A stretch of DNA of 64,000 nucleotides from CAVXYG01 sp963766005 (GCA_963766005.1 CAVXYG010000008.1:124001-188000), one strand, 5' to 3'; numbered from the stretch's first letter, positions 34,155-42,717 are shown. A program made the numbers and translations. Notes: generated by a model not told the origin, from the sequence alone.

Positions 34155-35411
34155 ATGAACCGGGCCGAAACCTCCGCCGCCTGCCACGTGGCGGCGAACG
34201 TCGTGGTGGAAGCGACGACTGCTGTCGAGGGCGTCCACCGCGGGATTCTCAGCAGGATCCGGGGAACGACCGCGAGGGCCGCCCCGGGGCTTGCCGCCTG
34301 GGTCGATGGCATCGAGCTGCCTGCCCGGCTGACGTACGCCGCGGTCCGCTCGGCTGGGACTGCGGCCGGCCATGCCGGCGCGGCCGCCGCGGCCGTCCTG
34401 GTCGATGACCATGCGACGTCAGCGGCGCACACGGCGCAAGGAGCCACGAGGTTGGCCGGGCTCGGCGCCGCGCTCGGCGACCGGCTCGCGGGGGACGATC
34501 GCGCCAGGGCCTTGATGCCGGTCATGGCGTTTCGTCGCGATGGCGTGCAGGTCCCGCCGAGCGAGGCGGCAGCCGCCGATGCTGCAGGGCTGATGGTTTT
34601 CGTCCACGGATTGGCCGGGACCGAGTTCCAGTGGGATCCCGCCTACCAGGATGCCGCGAGATCCCGGGGCCTCACGGCCGCCTTCGTGCGCTACAACAGT
34701 GGTCGCCCGATCCATGCCAACGGGGCGGACCTGGCCGAACTGCTCGCCGCTGTCCACGCGGCGCTGCCGGCGCAGCGCTCCCGCCTGGTGCTCGTCGGCC
34801 ATTCCATGGGAGGCCTGGTGCTGCACAGCGCCCTTGCCCAGGCCGGCGACGCACCGTGGGTCGAGTCCGTGACGCACCTGGTGACCCTAGGCAGTCCACA
34901 TGGTGGCGCGCCCTTGGAGAAGGCGGCAGCGCTGCTGCTCGCGGGACTGCGGCGGTTCCGCGAGTCGGAGCCCATCGCCGCGTTCGGCGATCAGCGCTCG
35001 ATCGGGATCAAGGACCTGCGCTTCGGTGCCATGCACCCGCAGGATTGGGGTGGTCGCGATCCCAACGACGTGCTGCGCGACCCCACGACATCGGTTCCGC
35101 TGCCGGAGCACATCGAGCATCACGCGGTCGTCGGCCTGCTGGGGCGGCCGGGCGGGTTGAGGGGCTCGCTCCTCGGCGACGGGATGGTCCGTGCGAGGAG
35201 CGCTGCAGGAGGCGGGGCAATGCCGCAACGCAGTGCCGATCCGCGCGTCGGCGACAGCCGGCGGCACCAACCGCAGGACTCCGCCGACCGCAGTCCGCGC
35301 CGCATCGTGCACCGGCTGTACGGCGTGGGGCACTTGCAGCTGCTCAGCGAGCCGAGCGTGGCGCAGCTCCTGGTCGCCCTCGGGGCGCCAGCTGTGCCGC
35401 AGGAGCGCTGA
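34155..35411 (+). CDS. Alpha/beta hydrolase, lipase/PGAP1-like
   Basis: A 418-residue protein with an N-terminal 130-residue Ala-rich helical region (no clear signal peptide) and a hydrolase domain: LMVFVHGLAGTEFQW (oxyanion loop), VLVGHSMGGLVLHS (nucleophile elbow GHSMG, Ser about 217) and THLVTLGSPHGGAPLEKAA. His candidates near the C-terminus include GVGHLQLL. It resembles triacylglycerol-lipase or PGAP1-type esterases; substrate unknown. ATG 34155 is chosen over a TTG at 34143. It is inserted between divIC and DUF501, which are adjacent in related genomes. Confidence 0.75.
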   Translation: MNRAETSAACHVAANVVVEATTAVEGVHRGILSRIRGTTARAAPGLAAWVDGIELPARLTYAAVRSAGTAAGHAGAAAAAVLVDDHATSAAHTAQGATRLAGLGAALGDRLAGDDRARALMPVMAFRRDGVQVPPSEAAAADAAGLMVFVHGLAGTEFQWDPAYQDAARSRGLTAAFVRYNSGRPIHANGADLAELLAAVHAALPAQRSRLVLVGHSMGGLVLHSALAQAGDAPWVESVTHLVTLGSPHGGAPLEKAAALLLAGLRRFRESEPIAAFGDQRSIGIKDLRFGAMHPQDWGGRDPNDVLRDPTTSVPLPEHIEHHAVVGLLGRPGGLRGSLLGDGMVRARSAAGGGAMPQRSADPRVGDSRRHQPQDSADRSPRRIVHRLYGVGHLQLLSEPSVAQLLVALGAPAVPQER

Positions 35412-35485
35412 ACCGGCGCCGAACCGTGCATCGGCGAGGGCTGCAACACTAGGTGCGACAGCGCCGAGGGCGGGAGTGTGTCGTC

Positions 35486-35983
35486 ATGGAGCAGTGGACG
35501 CAGCAGGACCAGGAGGCGGTGACGCAGCAGCTGCGGCGGCCGCCGCGGGCCGCTGTCGGCGTTGCCTATCGCTGCCCGTGCGGGTGGCCCGCTGTCATGG
35601 CCACGGCGCCCCGGTTGCCCGACGGCACACCGTTCCCCACCATGTACTACCTCACCTGTCCGCGGCTGAACGCGGCGCTGAGCACGTTGGAGGCATCGGG
35701 ATTCATGCGCGAGCAAGCGGCGGCGCTGGCCGCGGATCCCGACCGCGCCGATGCCTACCGCCGCGCCCACGAGCGCTACCTGAGAGAACGTTCCGCCCTC
35801 GGCGATGTTCCCCAGATCAGCGGCGTGAGCGCCGGGGGGATGCCCGAACGGGTCAAGTGCCTGCACGCACTGGCAGCGCAATCGCTGGCTGCCGGTCGCG
35901 GGGTCAATCCGGTCGGCGACGCGGCACTCGACGAGATCGGCCCCTGGTGGGACCACGGTCGCTGCCCGGGGGCGGATGCATGA
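35486..35983 (+). CDS. DUF501 domain-containing protein
   Basis: A 165-residue cytoplasmic protein of the DUF501 family, widespread in actinobacteria between the divIC and ppx genes. Features: VAYRCPCGWPAVMATAPRLPDGTPFPTMYYLTCPRLN (a CPC and a later C), FMREQAAALA and GGMPERVKCLHALAAQSLAAG. The conserved Cys residues suggest a metal site or disulfide, but no function is known. ATG 35486 is preceded by GGGAG at 9 nt. Its stop overlaps the ppx ATG by 4 nt. Confidence 0.85.
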   Translation: MEQWTQQDQEAVTQQLRRPPRAAVGVAYRCPCGWPAVMATAPRLPDGTPFPTMYYLTCPRLNAALSTLEASGFMREQAAALAADPDRADAYRRAHERYLRERSALGDVPQISGVSAGGMPERVKCLHALAAQSLAAGRGVNPVGDAALDEIGPWWDHGRCPGADA

Positions 35984-36891
35984 GGGTCGCTGCGATCGAC
36001 TGCGGGACCAACTCCATCCGGTTGCTCGTGGCGGACATCGACGAGGGCGGGCTGCGGGATGTGGTCCGACGGATGGAGGTCGTCCGGCTCGGTGAGGGCG
36101 TCGATCGGACCGGGCGGCTCAGCGACGCCGCCCTGGAACGTACGTTCGCCGCCTGTCACCGATATGCCGGCGCGATCGAGGAGACCGGTGCCGGCGCGAC
36201 GAGGTTCGTCGCCACCTCCGCCTCCCGGGACGCGGCCAATGCCGCCGATTTCACGGCGGGCGTGCAGCAGATACTCGGGGTGGGTCCGGAGGTCATCACC
36301 GGGGCGGAGGAGGCCGAGCTGTCCTTCCTCGGCGCCACCCGCAGCCTGTCCGGGCTCCCCGCGCCGGCCCTCGTCGTCGATATCGGCGGGGGGAGCACCG
36401 AGTTCGTGCTCGGAGCCGAGTGCGCCGCGCAGTCGATCTCGGTCGATATCGGCTGCGTCCGGCTGACCGAACGGCACCTGCGCAGCGATCCGCCGTCGGC
36501 TGGGGAACAGCGGGCCGTCATCGCCGACGCCGATCGGCTCATCGGCGTTGCCGGCAACGCGGTCGACCTGCGTGCAGCGCGGTGCCTGGTCGGACTCGCC
36601 GGCACCGTCACGACGGTGGCGGCGATCGCGTTGAGGCTGCCGGAATACGACCCGGCGGCAATCCACGGATCGGTGGTCTCCGCCGGACAGGTGCACGAGG
36701 TCGCGGTGCGACTGAACCGGATGACCCGGCAGGAGCGGCTCGCCATGCCGGTCATGCACCCGGGGCGGGCCGACGTCATCCCGGCGGGTGCGTTGATCCT
36801 GGACCGGATCGTTGCTGCAGCCGGCGCTGATGAGGTCATCGTCAGCGAGCACGACATTCTCGACGGCATCGCGTGGTCGCTGCTCGGCTGA
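35980..36891 (+). CDS. ppx: Exopolyphosphatase / pppGpp phosphohydrolase family protein
   Basis: A 303-residue member of the actin-like Ppx/GppA family, the short actinobacterial form. Motifs: VAAIDCGTNSIRLLVADI (phosphate-1 loop), TSASRDAANAADF, VVDIGGGSTEFVLG (phosphate-2) and GLAGTVTTVAAIAL, with EHDILDGIAWSLLG at the end. It releases phosphate from polyphosphate ends or pppGpp. ATGA overlap with DUF501. Confidence 0.9.
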   Translation: MRVAAIDCGTNSIRLLVADIDEGGLRDVVRRMEVVRLGEGVDRTGRLSDAALERTFAACHRYAGAIEETGAGATRFVATSASRDAANAADFTAGVQQILGVGPEVITGAEEAELSFLGATRSLSGLPAPALVVDIGGGSTEFVLGAECAAQSISVDIGCVRLTERHLRSDPPSAGEQRAVIADADRLIGVAGNAVDLRAARCLVGLAGTVTTVAAIALRLPEYDPAAIHGSVVSAGQVHEVAVRLNRMTRQERLAMPVMHPGRADVIPAGALILDRIVAAAGADEVIVSEHDILDGIAWSLLG

Positions 36892-36937
36892 CCGTCCGGC
36901 GGGGCGCGCCCGGGCCCCCGACTGCGGCGCCGACCGC

Positions 36938-36943
36938 TACCGT
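36938..36943 (+). promoter_or_regulatory. -10 element (TACCGT) for leaderless ACT-domain gene
   Basis: TACCGT ends 6 nt before the ATG at 36950; no Shine-Dalgarno is visible in TGGACC. Confidence 0.5.
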
Positions 36944-36949
36944 TGGACC

Positions 36950-37462
36950 ATGCCCACCTTCGCCGTCACCGTCCTGGGTCATGACCGGCCCGGCATCGTT
37001 GCAGAGGTGACCGAGGCGATCGCCGAGCTGGGCGGCAACCTCGAGGACTCCTCGATGACGCTGCTGCGCGGCCACTTCGCCATGACGCTCATCGCCGATA
37101 TCGGCAGCGATGCCGACACGATCAGTGCGCGGTTGGCGCCAATGGCGCAGTCGGGCCTGGTGGTGTCGGTGCGGGAGCTGCCCGCGGCCGGCGGCGCGGA
37201 CGGCGAGCAGCAGCGGTTCCTGCTCACCGTCCACGGGGGTGACCGGCCCGGCATCGTCAGCGCCGTCACCCGGCGGCTGGCCGATCTCGGCGGCAACATC
37301 ACCGATCTGTCCACCCGACTGGCCGGCGGCTTCTACGTCCTCGTCGCCGAGGTGCAGTTGCGGCCGCAACTGCAGGAACAGGCGCTGAGGGCCCTGCGGG
37401 AAGCGGCCTCGGAGCTTGGGGTGACGCTGCACTTCACGGCGGTCGACGAGGACGTGATGTAG
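36950..37462 (+). CDS. Tandem ACT-domain protein (GcvR-like)
   Basis: A 170-residue protein made of two ACT domains: FAVTVLGHDRPGIVAEVTEAIAELGGNLEDSS (about 4-35) and FLLTVHGGDRPGIVSAVTRRLADLGGNITDLS (about 90-121). ACT pairs of this kind bind amino acids; GcvR regulates the glycine cleavage system in E. coli, but in actinobacteria the target is not established. The def gene follows 4 nt after the stop. Confidence 0.8.
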   Translation: MPTFAVTVLGHDRPGIVAEVTEAIAELGGNLEDSSMTLLRGHFAMTLIADIGSDADTISARLAPMAQSGLVVSVRELPAAGGADGEQQRFLLTVHGGDRPGIVSAVTRRLADLGGNITDLSTRLAGGFYVLVAEVQLRPQLQEQALRALREAASELGVTLHFTAVDEDVM

Positions 37463-37466
37463 CCCG

Positions 37467-38009
37467 ATGGCCGACATCGCTGCAGCGGTGGCAGCGCTGC
37501 CGCCCGGAGCCGTGCGCGGCATCGTCAGGACGCCGGCGTCGGTGCTGTCGACGCCCTGTGACCGCGTCGATCCCCGCGACCCCGCGATCGTGCAGTTGGC
37601 TGCCGACCTCATCGCCACGATGCGGGTGAGTCCCGGGTGCGTGGGCCTGGCAGCGAACCAGGTGGGGGTCAGCGCCCACGTGTTCTGCCTCGACGTCTCC
37701 GACCATCCGAAGACGGCCACCTGCCACGGAGTGTTCGTGCTGGTCAACGCGGCGGTGGAAACGGCAACGCGCAACGAGCGAGGCCGCGAGGGGTGCATGT
37801 CGGTGCCGGACTTCACCGGCGACGTGAAGCGCGCCACTCGACTGACCGTGACCGGCCAGCTGCCGGGGTCGGGCGCGTCGGCGACCATCGCGACCGATGC
37901 CTTTGAGGCGCGGGCCGTCGCCCACGAGCTCGACCACCTGTCCGGACTGCTCTTCCTGGATCGGGTCGCCGGCGCCCACCACGTCCATCCGCGCAAGAAC
38001 TACCTGTGA
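37467..38009 (+). CDS. def: Peptide deformylase
   Basis: Def removes formyl from the N-terminal Met of new proteins. The 180-residue metalloenzyme has its three motifs: GCVGLAANQ (57-65, canonical GxGLAAxQ), EGCMS (108-112, metal Cys) and HELDH (153-157, metal His and catalytic Glu). The extra Cys in motif 1 and the missing Leu in EGCLS are mild variations. The N-terminus VRTPASVLSTPCDRVD is typical of type III/actinobacterial copies; another deformylase may exist elsewhere in the genome. Confidence 0.88.
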   Translation: MADIAAAVAALPPGAVRGIVRTPASVLSTPCDRVDPRDPAIVQLAADLIATMRVSPGCVGLAANQVGVSAHVFCLDVSDHPKTATCHGVFVLVNAAVETATRNERGREGCMSVPDFTGDVKRATRLTVTGQLPGSGASATIATDAFEARAVAHELDHLSGLLFLDRVAGAHHVHPRKNYL

Positions 38010-38071
38010 GGCGACTGCGGGCCGGGACGCCGTCGCGGGCGTCGAGGCGGCGTATACGCTGCACAGGCGGT

Positions 38072-38154
38072 GCCCGGGTGGCGGAACGGCAGACGCAGGA
38101 GGCTTAAACCCTCCGGCCGGCGACGGCGTGCGGGTTCGAGTCCCGCTCCGGGCA
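38072..38154 (+). tRNA. tRNA-Leu (anticodon TAA)
   Basis: Class II tRNA with a long variable arm: acceptor GCCCGGG (38072-38078) pairs with TCCGGGC (38147-38153, one G-T); anticodon stem GGAGG/CCTCC with loop CTTAAAC, anticodon TAA at 38105-38107; T arm with GGGTTCGAGTCCC. CCA is not fully encoded. It reads UUA, a very rare codon at this GC content. Confidence 0.95.
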
Positions 38155-38257
38155 CCGAGGTGTCCTGCTTGCGCCTGCCGCGGATCCTCGGGAACACTGG
38201 AAGCGGGCACGGTGTTGCAGGAAATGAATAACGTCGACGTGCCGGAAGGCGGAACGA

Positions 38258-39125
38258 ATGCAGACACGGAACCCGGTGCTCAGCCGCATCGGACAGGAGC
38301 CAGCGAGCACTGGCGGCTCGGGCTTCGCCTATCAGGAGGGGGTCTCGGCCTACCAGCAGGCCCAGCCGGGCCTGGCGGCCACGGACTTCGCGCAGCAGAC
38401 GCAGGGCGCGCCGCCGCCCGCGGTCGCCGGCGTCGGTGCCCGGCTCACGCTGAACGACGTCATCGTCAAGACGGCGATCTCCTTCGGTGTGCTGCTGATC
38501 GGCGCCGTCATCGGCTGGCAGCTGACGCCGAGCACGCCTTGGCTGTTCTGGGTCGCGATGTTCGCGGGCCTCGGCCTCGGGCTCGCGAATGCCTTCAAGC
38601 GGCAGGTGTCGCCGGCGCTGATCCTCGCTTATGCCGCGGTTCAGGGCGTGTTCCTGGGCGGGATCAGCTGGACCTACAACGAGTGGGTCGCCACCGTGAA
38701 CCCCGAGTACACGGGGCTGGTCGGGCAGGCGATCACCGCGACGCTTATCGTCTTCGCCGTCATGCTCGCGCTCTACCAGAGCCGCATCGTCAAGGTCAAC
38801 GGCCGCTTCATGAAGATCATGATGGTCGGCCATGGTGTCGTACCTGGTCATCGCGGTGGCCTCGTTGATTTCGTCGTTCTTCGGGGTCGGGGGCGGCTTC
38901 GGCTTCTACGGCGTGGGCGGCTTCGGCATCGCGCTGATGGCCTTCGCCGTCCTGCTCGCGGCCTTCAGCCTCATGCTCGACTTCGAGGCCATCAAGCAGG
39001 GGATCGCGATGGGCCTGCCGGAGCGGGAGGCGTGGCGGATGTCGTTCGGCCTGCTCGTCACCCTGATCTGGCTGTACCTGGAGATCCTGCGCATGCTGGC
39101 GATCCTGGCGATGAGCCGCGAGTAG
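38258..39125 (+). CDS. Bax inhibitor-1/YccA family membrane protein, frameshifted
   Basis: Two adjoining frames together give one YccA-like protein of about 288 residues: the first (from ATG 38258) has an N-terminal Tyr/Gln/Ala-rich region then about five membrane helices (TAISFGVLLIGAVIGWQL, LILAYAAVQGVFLGGISW), and the second (38832-39125) begins MVSYLVIAVASLISSFFGV and carries the last helices. Removing one G at 38828-38829 joins them as KIMMVAMVSYLVI. The family acts as membrane-protease-associated factors or ion leak channels. The start follows GAAGGCGG. TAACGT (38228-38233) may be the -10. The break is probably a sequence error, or recent decay. Confidence 0.8.
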
Positions 39126-39130
39126 GCGCC

Positions 39131-39193
39131 GACGCAGCAACGCGAAGGAGGGCGGATCCACACTGGACCCGCCCTCCTTCGCTGTGCTGCGTC
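39131..39193. terminator. Strong bidirectional hairpin terminator
   Basis: A 14-bp perfect stem (39142-39155 with 39169-39182, 13-nt loop) nested within a second 9-bp perfect stem (GACGCAGCA, 39131-39139, with 39185-39193). It starts 5 nt after the yccA-like stop and ends 10 nt before the stop of the opposing DUF4287 gene, so it can serve both convergent genes. Confidence 0.85.
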
Positions 39194-39203
39194 GCCCGAA
39201 GCG

Positions 39204-39434
39204 CTACTTGAGCTTGTGCGCGGCGCGCTTCTTGTCGTATTCGTGCACGATGGCGGTGGCATGGCCGTGGGCAACACTGAACTGATCCCGCAGCCAGTTG
39301 ACCTTCTCGTCGAAGCGCAGCAGCGACGGACCGTTCTCCAGCGTGGAGAACCATTCGCTGAGGTTCTTGCCGGTCACGCTGGGAATGCGCTCGACGAGTT
39401 GACGGTGTGTTTCTTCGGAATGGTGCAGGCTCAC
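39204..39434 (-). CDS. DUF4287 domain-containing small protein
   Basis: A 76-residue protein: EETHRQLVERIPSVTGKNLSEWFSTLENG matches the DUF4287 pattern (EETH...TGK..EEW), with FDEKVNWLRDQFSVAHGHATAIVHEYDKKRAAHKLK following. Function unknown; family members appear in stress or small cytoplasmic protein contexts. The GTG start follows AAAGGAG by 7 nt. It may be part of a minus-strand run with the SGNH and marC genes, though 120 nt separate it from the SGNH gene. Confidence 0.8.
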   Translation of the reverse strand: MSLHHSEETHRQLVERIPSVTGKNLSEWFSTLENGPSLLRFDEKVNWLRDQFSVAHGHATAIVHEYDKKRAAHKLK

Positions 39435-39554
39435 TTAGGGCTCCTTTCGGCGCCGCCCCCGGGGGCGTTCTAGGACAAAGGTACGCCTTTACGGCGGTCG
39501 GCGGGCCTGCAGGAGGATGCGGAGGCCGCGTCGTGGTGCAGAGGCCGTCGACCG

Positions 39555-40497
39555 TCAGCCACGACGGCGCAGCAGCAGCCTGGTCAGGGTCCGTCGTTCC
39601 CCTGGCTCGGGCTGCTCGATCGGTGCGATGACGCTGCCGGCCATGTCGACGGCCTGGTCGATGGCCGCGACGATCCGCTCGGTGCGGGGCTCCTCGTAGC
39701 GCTCCGGCAGGCCGGCCAGGCCGAAGCCGGTGGCTGAGAGCACGGCGGGAGTCAACACCTCCGCCAACGCTGCGTACCCCTCGGCGTTGGGGTGGAACCG
39801 GTCGGCGGCGAACAATTCGCCGGGCCGCGCCTTGAACTCCGGCCCGAGCGTGTCGCCGAGCGTGACTACCGTCGCGCCGAGCTGGAGCGCCGCCTTGGTC
39901 TGGAAGCCGGCGAGGCGGCGCGACTGCCGGTGCGCGACGTGCCGGGCGGGCGGTCGGATGAGCGTCGTGCTGCCCAGATCCGGGCACGTGGCCACGACGA
40001 CCGCGACGTCCTGCTCGCGCAGGCGCAGAACCGCGCTGCGCAGCAGCCGAACCTGGCGCCGCAGCGGGCGCGCATGGGTGATGTCGTTCGCGCCGATGAT
40101 GACGATGGCGACCGTCGGCCTGGTGATGAGCGCCCGCTCGACCTGCTGCGCCAGACTGTCGGAGCGGGCGCCCACGATCGCCGTGGTGGTCAACACCACC
40201 GGCCGTCCGGACCTCACCGCGAGGCTCTCGGCGATGAGCCGCGCCGGGAGTCTGGTGGGCGAAGTCGGCACCGAGCCCGGCGGCAAGCGAGTCGCCGATC
40301 ATCGCCACGCGCAGCGAGACTCCGCGCGAGCCGCCGTAGCGGCCATCGGCGTAGGGGGGCGCATGACGCCTGGGTCCGGCTTCCCTGCGTGCGTTGACCG
40401 CCTGCGCGGTGAGGACTCCGGCCCCGGCAGCAGCCAGCGCGACGGCGCCGCTGCCACCGATCGCCACGGCCTTGGCCGCCTGCTTCACCGCTATCAC
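39555..40497 (-). CDS. SGNH/GDSL hydrolase, frameshifted
   Basis: A secreted or membrane-attached esterase-type protein of about 313 residues once a one-base shift is repaired. The first frame (GTG at 40497) gives a hydrophobic N-terminal segment (AVAIGGSGAVALAAAGAGVL), then the SGNH block I VAMIGDSLAAGLGA (nucleophile Ser in GDSL). After a doubled T at about 40262 the second frame continues SPTRLPARLIAESLAVRSG, IVIIGANDITH (block III), and FHPNAEGYAALAEVL (block V, catalytic Asp/His in DRFHPN). -10 AACGAT (40509-40504) is 6 nt before the GTG. Substrate unknown; acyl groups on wall polymers are typical. Confidence 0.75.
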
Positions 40498-40503
40498 ACA
40501 GGC

Positions 40504-40509
40504 ATCGTT
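40504..40509 (-). promoter_or_regulatory. -10 element (AACGAT) for the SGNH hydrolase gene
   Basis: AACGAT on the minus strand ends 6 nt before the GTG at 40497, matching the leaderless layout of other genes here. Confidence 0.4.
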
Positions 40510-40528
40510 GCACGGTGGGCCGTCACGC

Positions 40529-41422
40529 TCATTCCGTGTAGCTGGGGATTGCGAACAGCGCGCTGCTGCCATTGGCGACAGCGCTACCGCGATGGCCAGC
40601 AGGATGAGGCCGAAGATCCGCTGCATCGCCAGGATCCCCGAGGCTCCGACGGTGTGCAGGATCGCGTTGGAGGCCCGCAGCCCGTAGCTCGCCACGATCG
40701 TGATGAGCTCGATTCCGAGGATGATGCCCAGGTCCGCGGCCAGCGATCCGGATTGCGAGGTCAGGCCGACGACGACTCCCATCGCGGCCGGACCCGCCAG
40801 CAGCGGCATAGCCACTGGGCTGAAGGCGACGTCGCGGACCATCGGCGAGCGCTGCTCGGTCGAGGTGGGGTCCGGCTGCGGTTCCTCGGTCGCGGGATGC
40901 TCGCCTTCGGTGCTGTCCGGGGCTGCCGGCCGTTCGGCGTCCTCGGTGAAGACCTCGGGCTCCGGGAGGCCGTCGGCGGGTGCGGGCCCCGGCGCTGGCT
41001 CCTGCCGACGATGCCCGCGCAGACGGCGTCGCAGCGCCGACCGTCGCGAGTCTCGACCGTCCTGGCGACCAGTCGCGGGGCGTTGCCGATGGCGAAGCGC
41101 TGCTCCCGCGCCCAGGTCGTGGTCTCCCTCCTGGACACCTGCGGATTCCCCGTCACCATGGCCCAGGCTGTCTGGCCCACGATCAGGCCGCCGGCAACCT
41201 GCAGCATGCCGAGGTTGGTGCCGAAGGAGGCCAGGATGAACGCTCCGGCGACCGCCGTCGACGGCCCGGCGTTGACACCCGCCAGCGTCGCCTGCCGGGT
41301 GCGTTGGGGTCGGTCGGGTCAGACGTCATCACCGGGAACGGCGGAACGGCGTTGCACGGGTTCACCAGCGGCAGCAGAGCCGCGAACCCCGTGCCAGCCG
41401 ATGCCAGCAGTGCCAGTCCATA
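40529..41422 (-). pseudogene. MarC family membrane protein, broken by several frameshifts
   Basis: Fragments in different minus-strand frames line up as one MarC-type protein: GTGFAALLPLVNPCNAVPPFPV (N-terminal, near 41400-41330), GPSTAVAGAFILASFGTNLGML then QVAGGLIVGQTAWAMVTG (41270-41140), an acidic loop, MVRDVAFSPVAMPLLAGPAA (from 40842) and the end ALFAIPSYTE with TGA at 40531-40529. Likely one-base losses lie near 41414 (within ATGGACTGGCA), 41300 and 40563, with another change of frame somewhere between about 40990 and 41140. GGGAGG precedes the ATG at 41422. MarC proteins are predicted inner-membrane transport-like proteins of unknown substrate. Either a real pseudogene or a poorly sequenced stretch. 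Confidence 0.75.
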
Positions 41423-41475
41423 GCCGTCGCGACCTCCCGCATCGCAGGCTCGTCGCGCGCGGAGCCGATGTCGGC

Positions 41476-42267
41476 TCAGGGTGCGAACCGCGGCGCCCGG
41501 CGCTCCAGGAACGCTGCCGTTCCCTCCTCGTGATCGGGATGGGACAGCGCCTCGCGCAGCAGTGCCTGGGTCGTGTCGTCCTCATCGCGGACCCCGGCCA
41601 GCACCAGGTCGATCGTGCGCTTCATGCCGCGGATCGAGACCGGCGCACCGTTGGTGATCTGTTCCGCCAGGTCTGCCACGGTGTCGGCCAGCGCGGCTGC
41701 CGGAACGACCTCATCGACGAGACCTGTCCGCAGCGCCCAGGCGGCGTCGACCCGCCCCGCCGTGAGCAGCAGGCGCTTGGCGGCTGCCGGACCGATGAGG
41801 TCCACCAGGCGGGCGGTGTCCGACTGCGGGTAGATGAGGCCCAATTTCGCCGGCGGTACTGCGAACACCGCGTCCTCGCTGGCGACGCGAAGGTCGCAGG
41901 CGGTGATGAGTCCGACACCGCCGCCGGCGCACGGACCGGCAATCGAGGCGATGGTGGCCAGTCGGCTGTGGTGCAGTGCGTCGGTGGCGGCCGTGACACG
42001 GCGGTGGTTGGCCAGGCCCCAATCGATGCTGCCCGCGTTGGCGCGGTACTCCGCGACGTCGGCCCCGGCACTGAACACTCGCTGCGTGGCGGACTCCAGG
42101 ACGAGCACCCCGGCAGGGCTGGCGGCAGCCTGCGCAACCAGGCTCGGAATGGCCTCCCACATCTGCTGGGTCAGCGCGTTGGCCTTCTCCGTTCGGTCCA
42201 GGATCAGGTGCGCGACCGCACCGGAGAGGGCCAGGCGCAGACCGGGGATCTCGGCGATGGTGTCCAC
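41476..42267 (-). CDS. Enoyl-CoA hydratase/isomerase family protein
   Basis: A 263-residue crotonase-fold protein, acting on acyl-CoA thioesters. Visible features: LDRTEKANALTQQMW, the oxyanion-hole segments RVFSAGADVAEY (about 74-85) and IAGPCAGGGVGLITACDLRVAS, then FAVPPAKLGLIYPQSDTARLVDLIG. The catalytic Glu positions of true hydratases are not both evident (PCAGGGVG), so an isomerase or other crotonase activity is possible. The GTG at 42267 follows TACCCT by 7 nt, so it is likely leaderless. It is upstream of marC on the same strand. Confidence 0.85.
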   Translation of the reverse strand: MDTIAEIPGLRLALSGAVAHLILDRTEKANALTQQMWEAIPSLVAQAAASPAGVLVLESATQRVFSAGADVAEYRANAGSIDWGLANHRRVTAATDALHHSRLATIASIAGPCAGGGVGLITACDLRVASEDAVFAVPPAKLGLIYPQSDTARLVDLIGPAAAKRLLLTAGRVDAAWALRTGLVDEVVPAAALADTVADLAEQITNGAPVSIRGMKRTIDLVLAGVRDEDDTTQALLREALSHPDHEEGTAAFLERRAPRFAP

Positions 42268-42274
42268 CTTCGGC

Positions 42275-42280
42275 AGGGTA
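42275..42280 (-). promoter_or_regulatory. -10 element (TACCCT) for leaderless crotonase gene
   Basis: TACCCT on the minus strand lies 7 nt before the GTG at 42267. Confidence 0.45.
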
Positions 42281-42422
42281 GAGGGTGGCGCCGGGCTCGT
42301 CCGCGCCGGGTTTGGGCTGGGCCTCCCCGGGCGCGATGCGGGGCTCCCGTTGGCTGGCGCGCAGCTGGCAGGCCAACCCCGGATGCTCGCCGGTAGCCCT
42401 TCCCACGAGGGGGCCAGGCGTG

Positions 42423-42446
42423 GTTGAGTGGCTGCCAACACTCAAC
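42423..42446 (+). promoter_or_regulatory. Hairpin directly before the ribosome site of the small secreted protein
   Basis: GTTGAGTG (42423-42430) and its exact complement CACTCAAC (42439-42446) enclose an 8-nt loop; the Shine-Dalgarno GGAGGAGG starts at the next base. It could be an operator, a translation-control hairpin, or an mRNA-stabilising 5' structure. Confidence 0.45.
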
Positions 42447-42458
42447 GGAGGAGGAACT

Positions 42459-42674
42459 ATGAAGCGCAGGATCGCAGTAGTCATCATGGCGACCGGACTG
42501 GCCCTCGGCGGATTCGCCGGCGCAGCGCAGGCAGATATGCACGAGCCGGCCCCGAACTGCCGGGGGAAGATCGTCTCGCTGCACGCCAAGGCGCTCGGCG
42601 GGCCCATGAACGGCGTCGCCCACGCCGCCAAGGAGTACGACTGCATGGTGCCGCCCGGTCACCCCGAGGTGTAA
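42459..42674 (+). CDS. Small secreted protein of unknown function
   Basis: A 71-residue protein with a signal peptide (1-25, KRRIAVVIMATGLALGGFAG then AAQA) and a mature part of about 46 residues containing two Cys (NCRGK and YDCMV), four His and MNGVAHAAKEYD. A single disulfide is likely. No family recognised. A very strong Shine-Dalgarno (GGAGGAGG) and a clear terminator downstream imply an abundant, single-gene transcript. Confidence 0.7.
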   Translation: MKRRIAVVIMATGLALGGFAGAAQADMHEPAPNCRGKIVSLHAKALGGPMNGVAHAAKEYDCMVPPGHPEV

Positions 42675-42690
42675 CTGCAGTTGTTGGGGC

Positions 42691-42717
42691 GGGGACCGGG
42701 TCGCTGATCCGGTCCCC
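42691..42717 (+). terminator. Terminator hairpin after the small secreted protein
   Basis: GGGGACCGG (42691-42699) pairs perfectly with CCGGTCCCC (42709-42717) around a 9-nt loop, beginning 16 nt after the stop codon. Confidence 0.7.
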
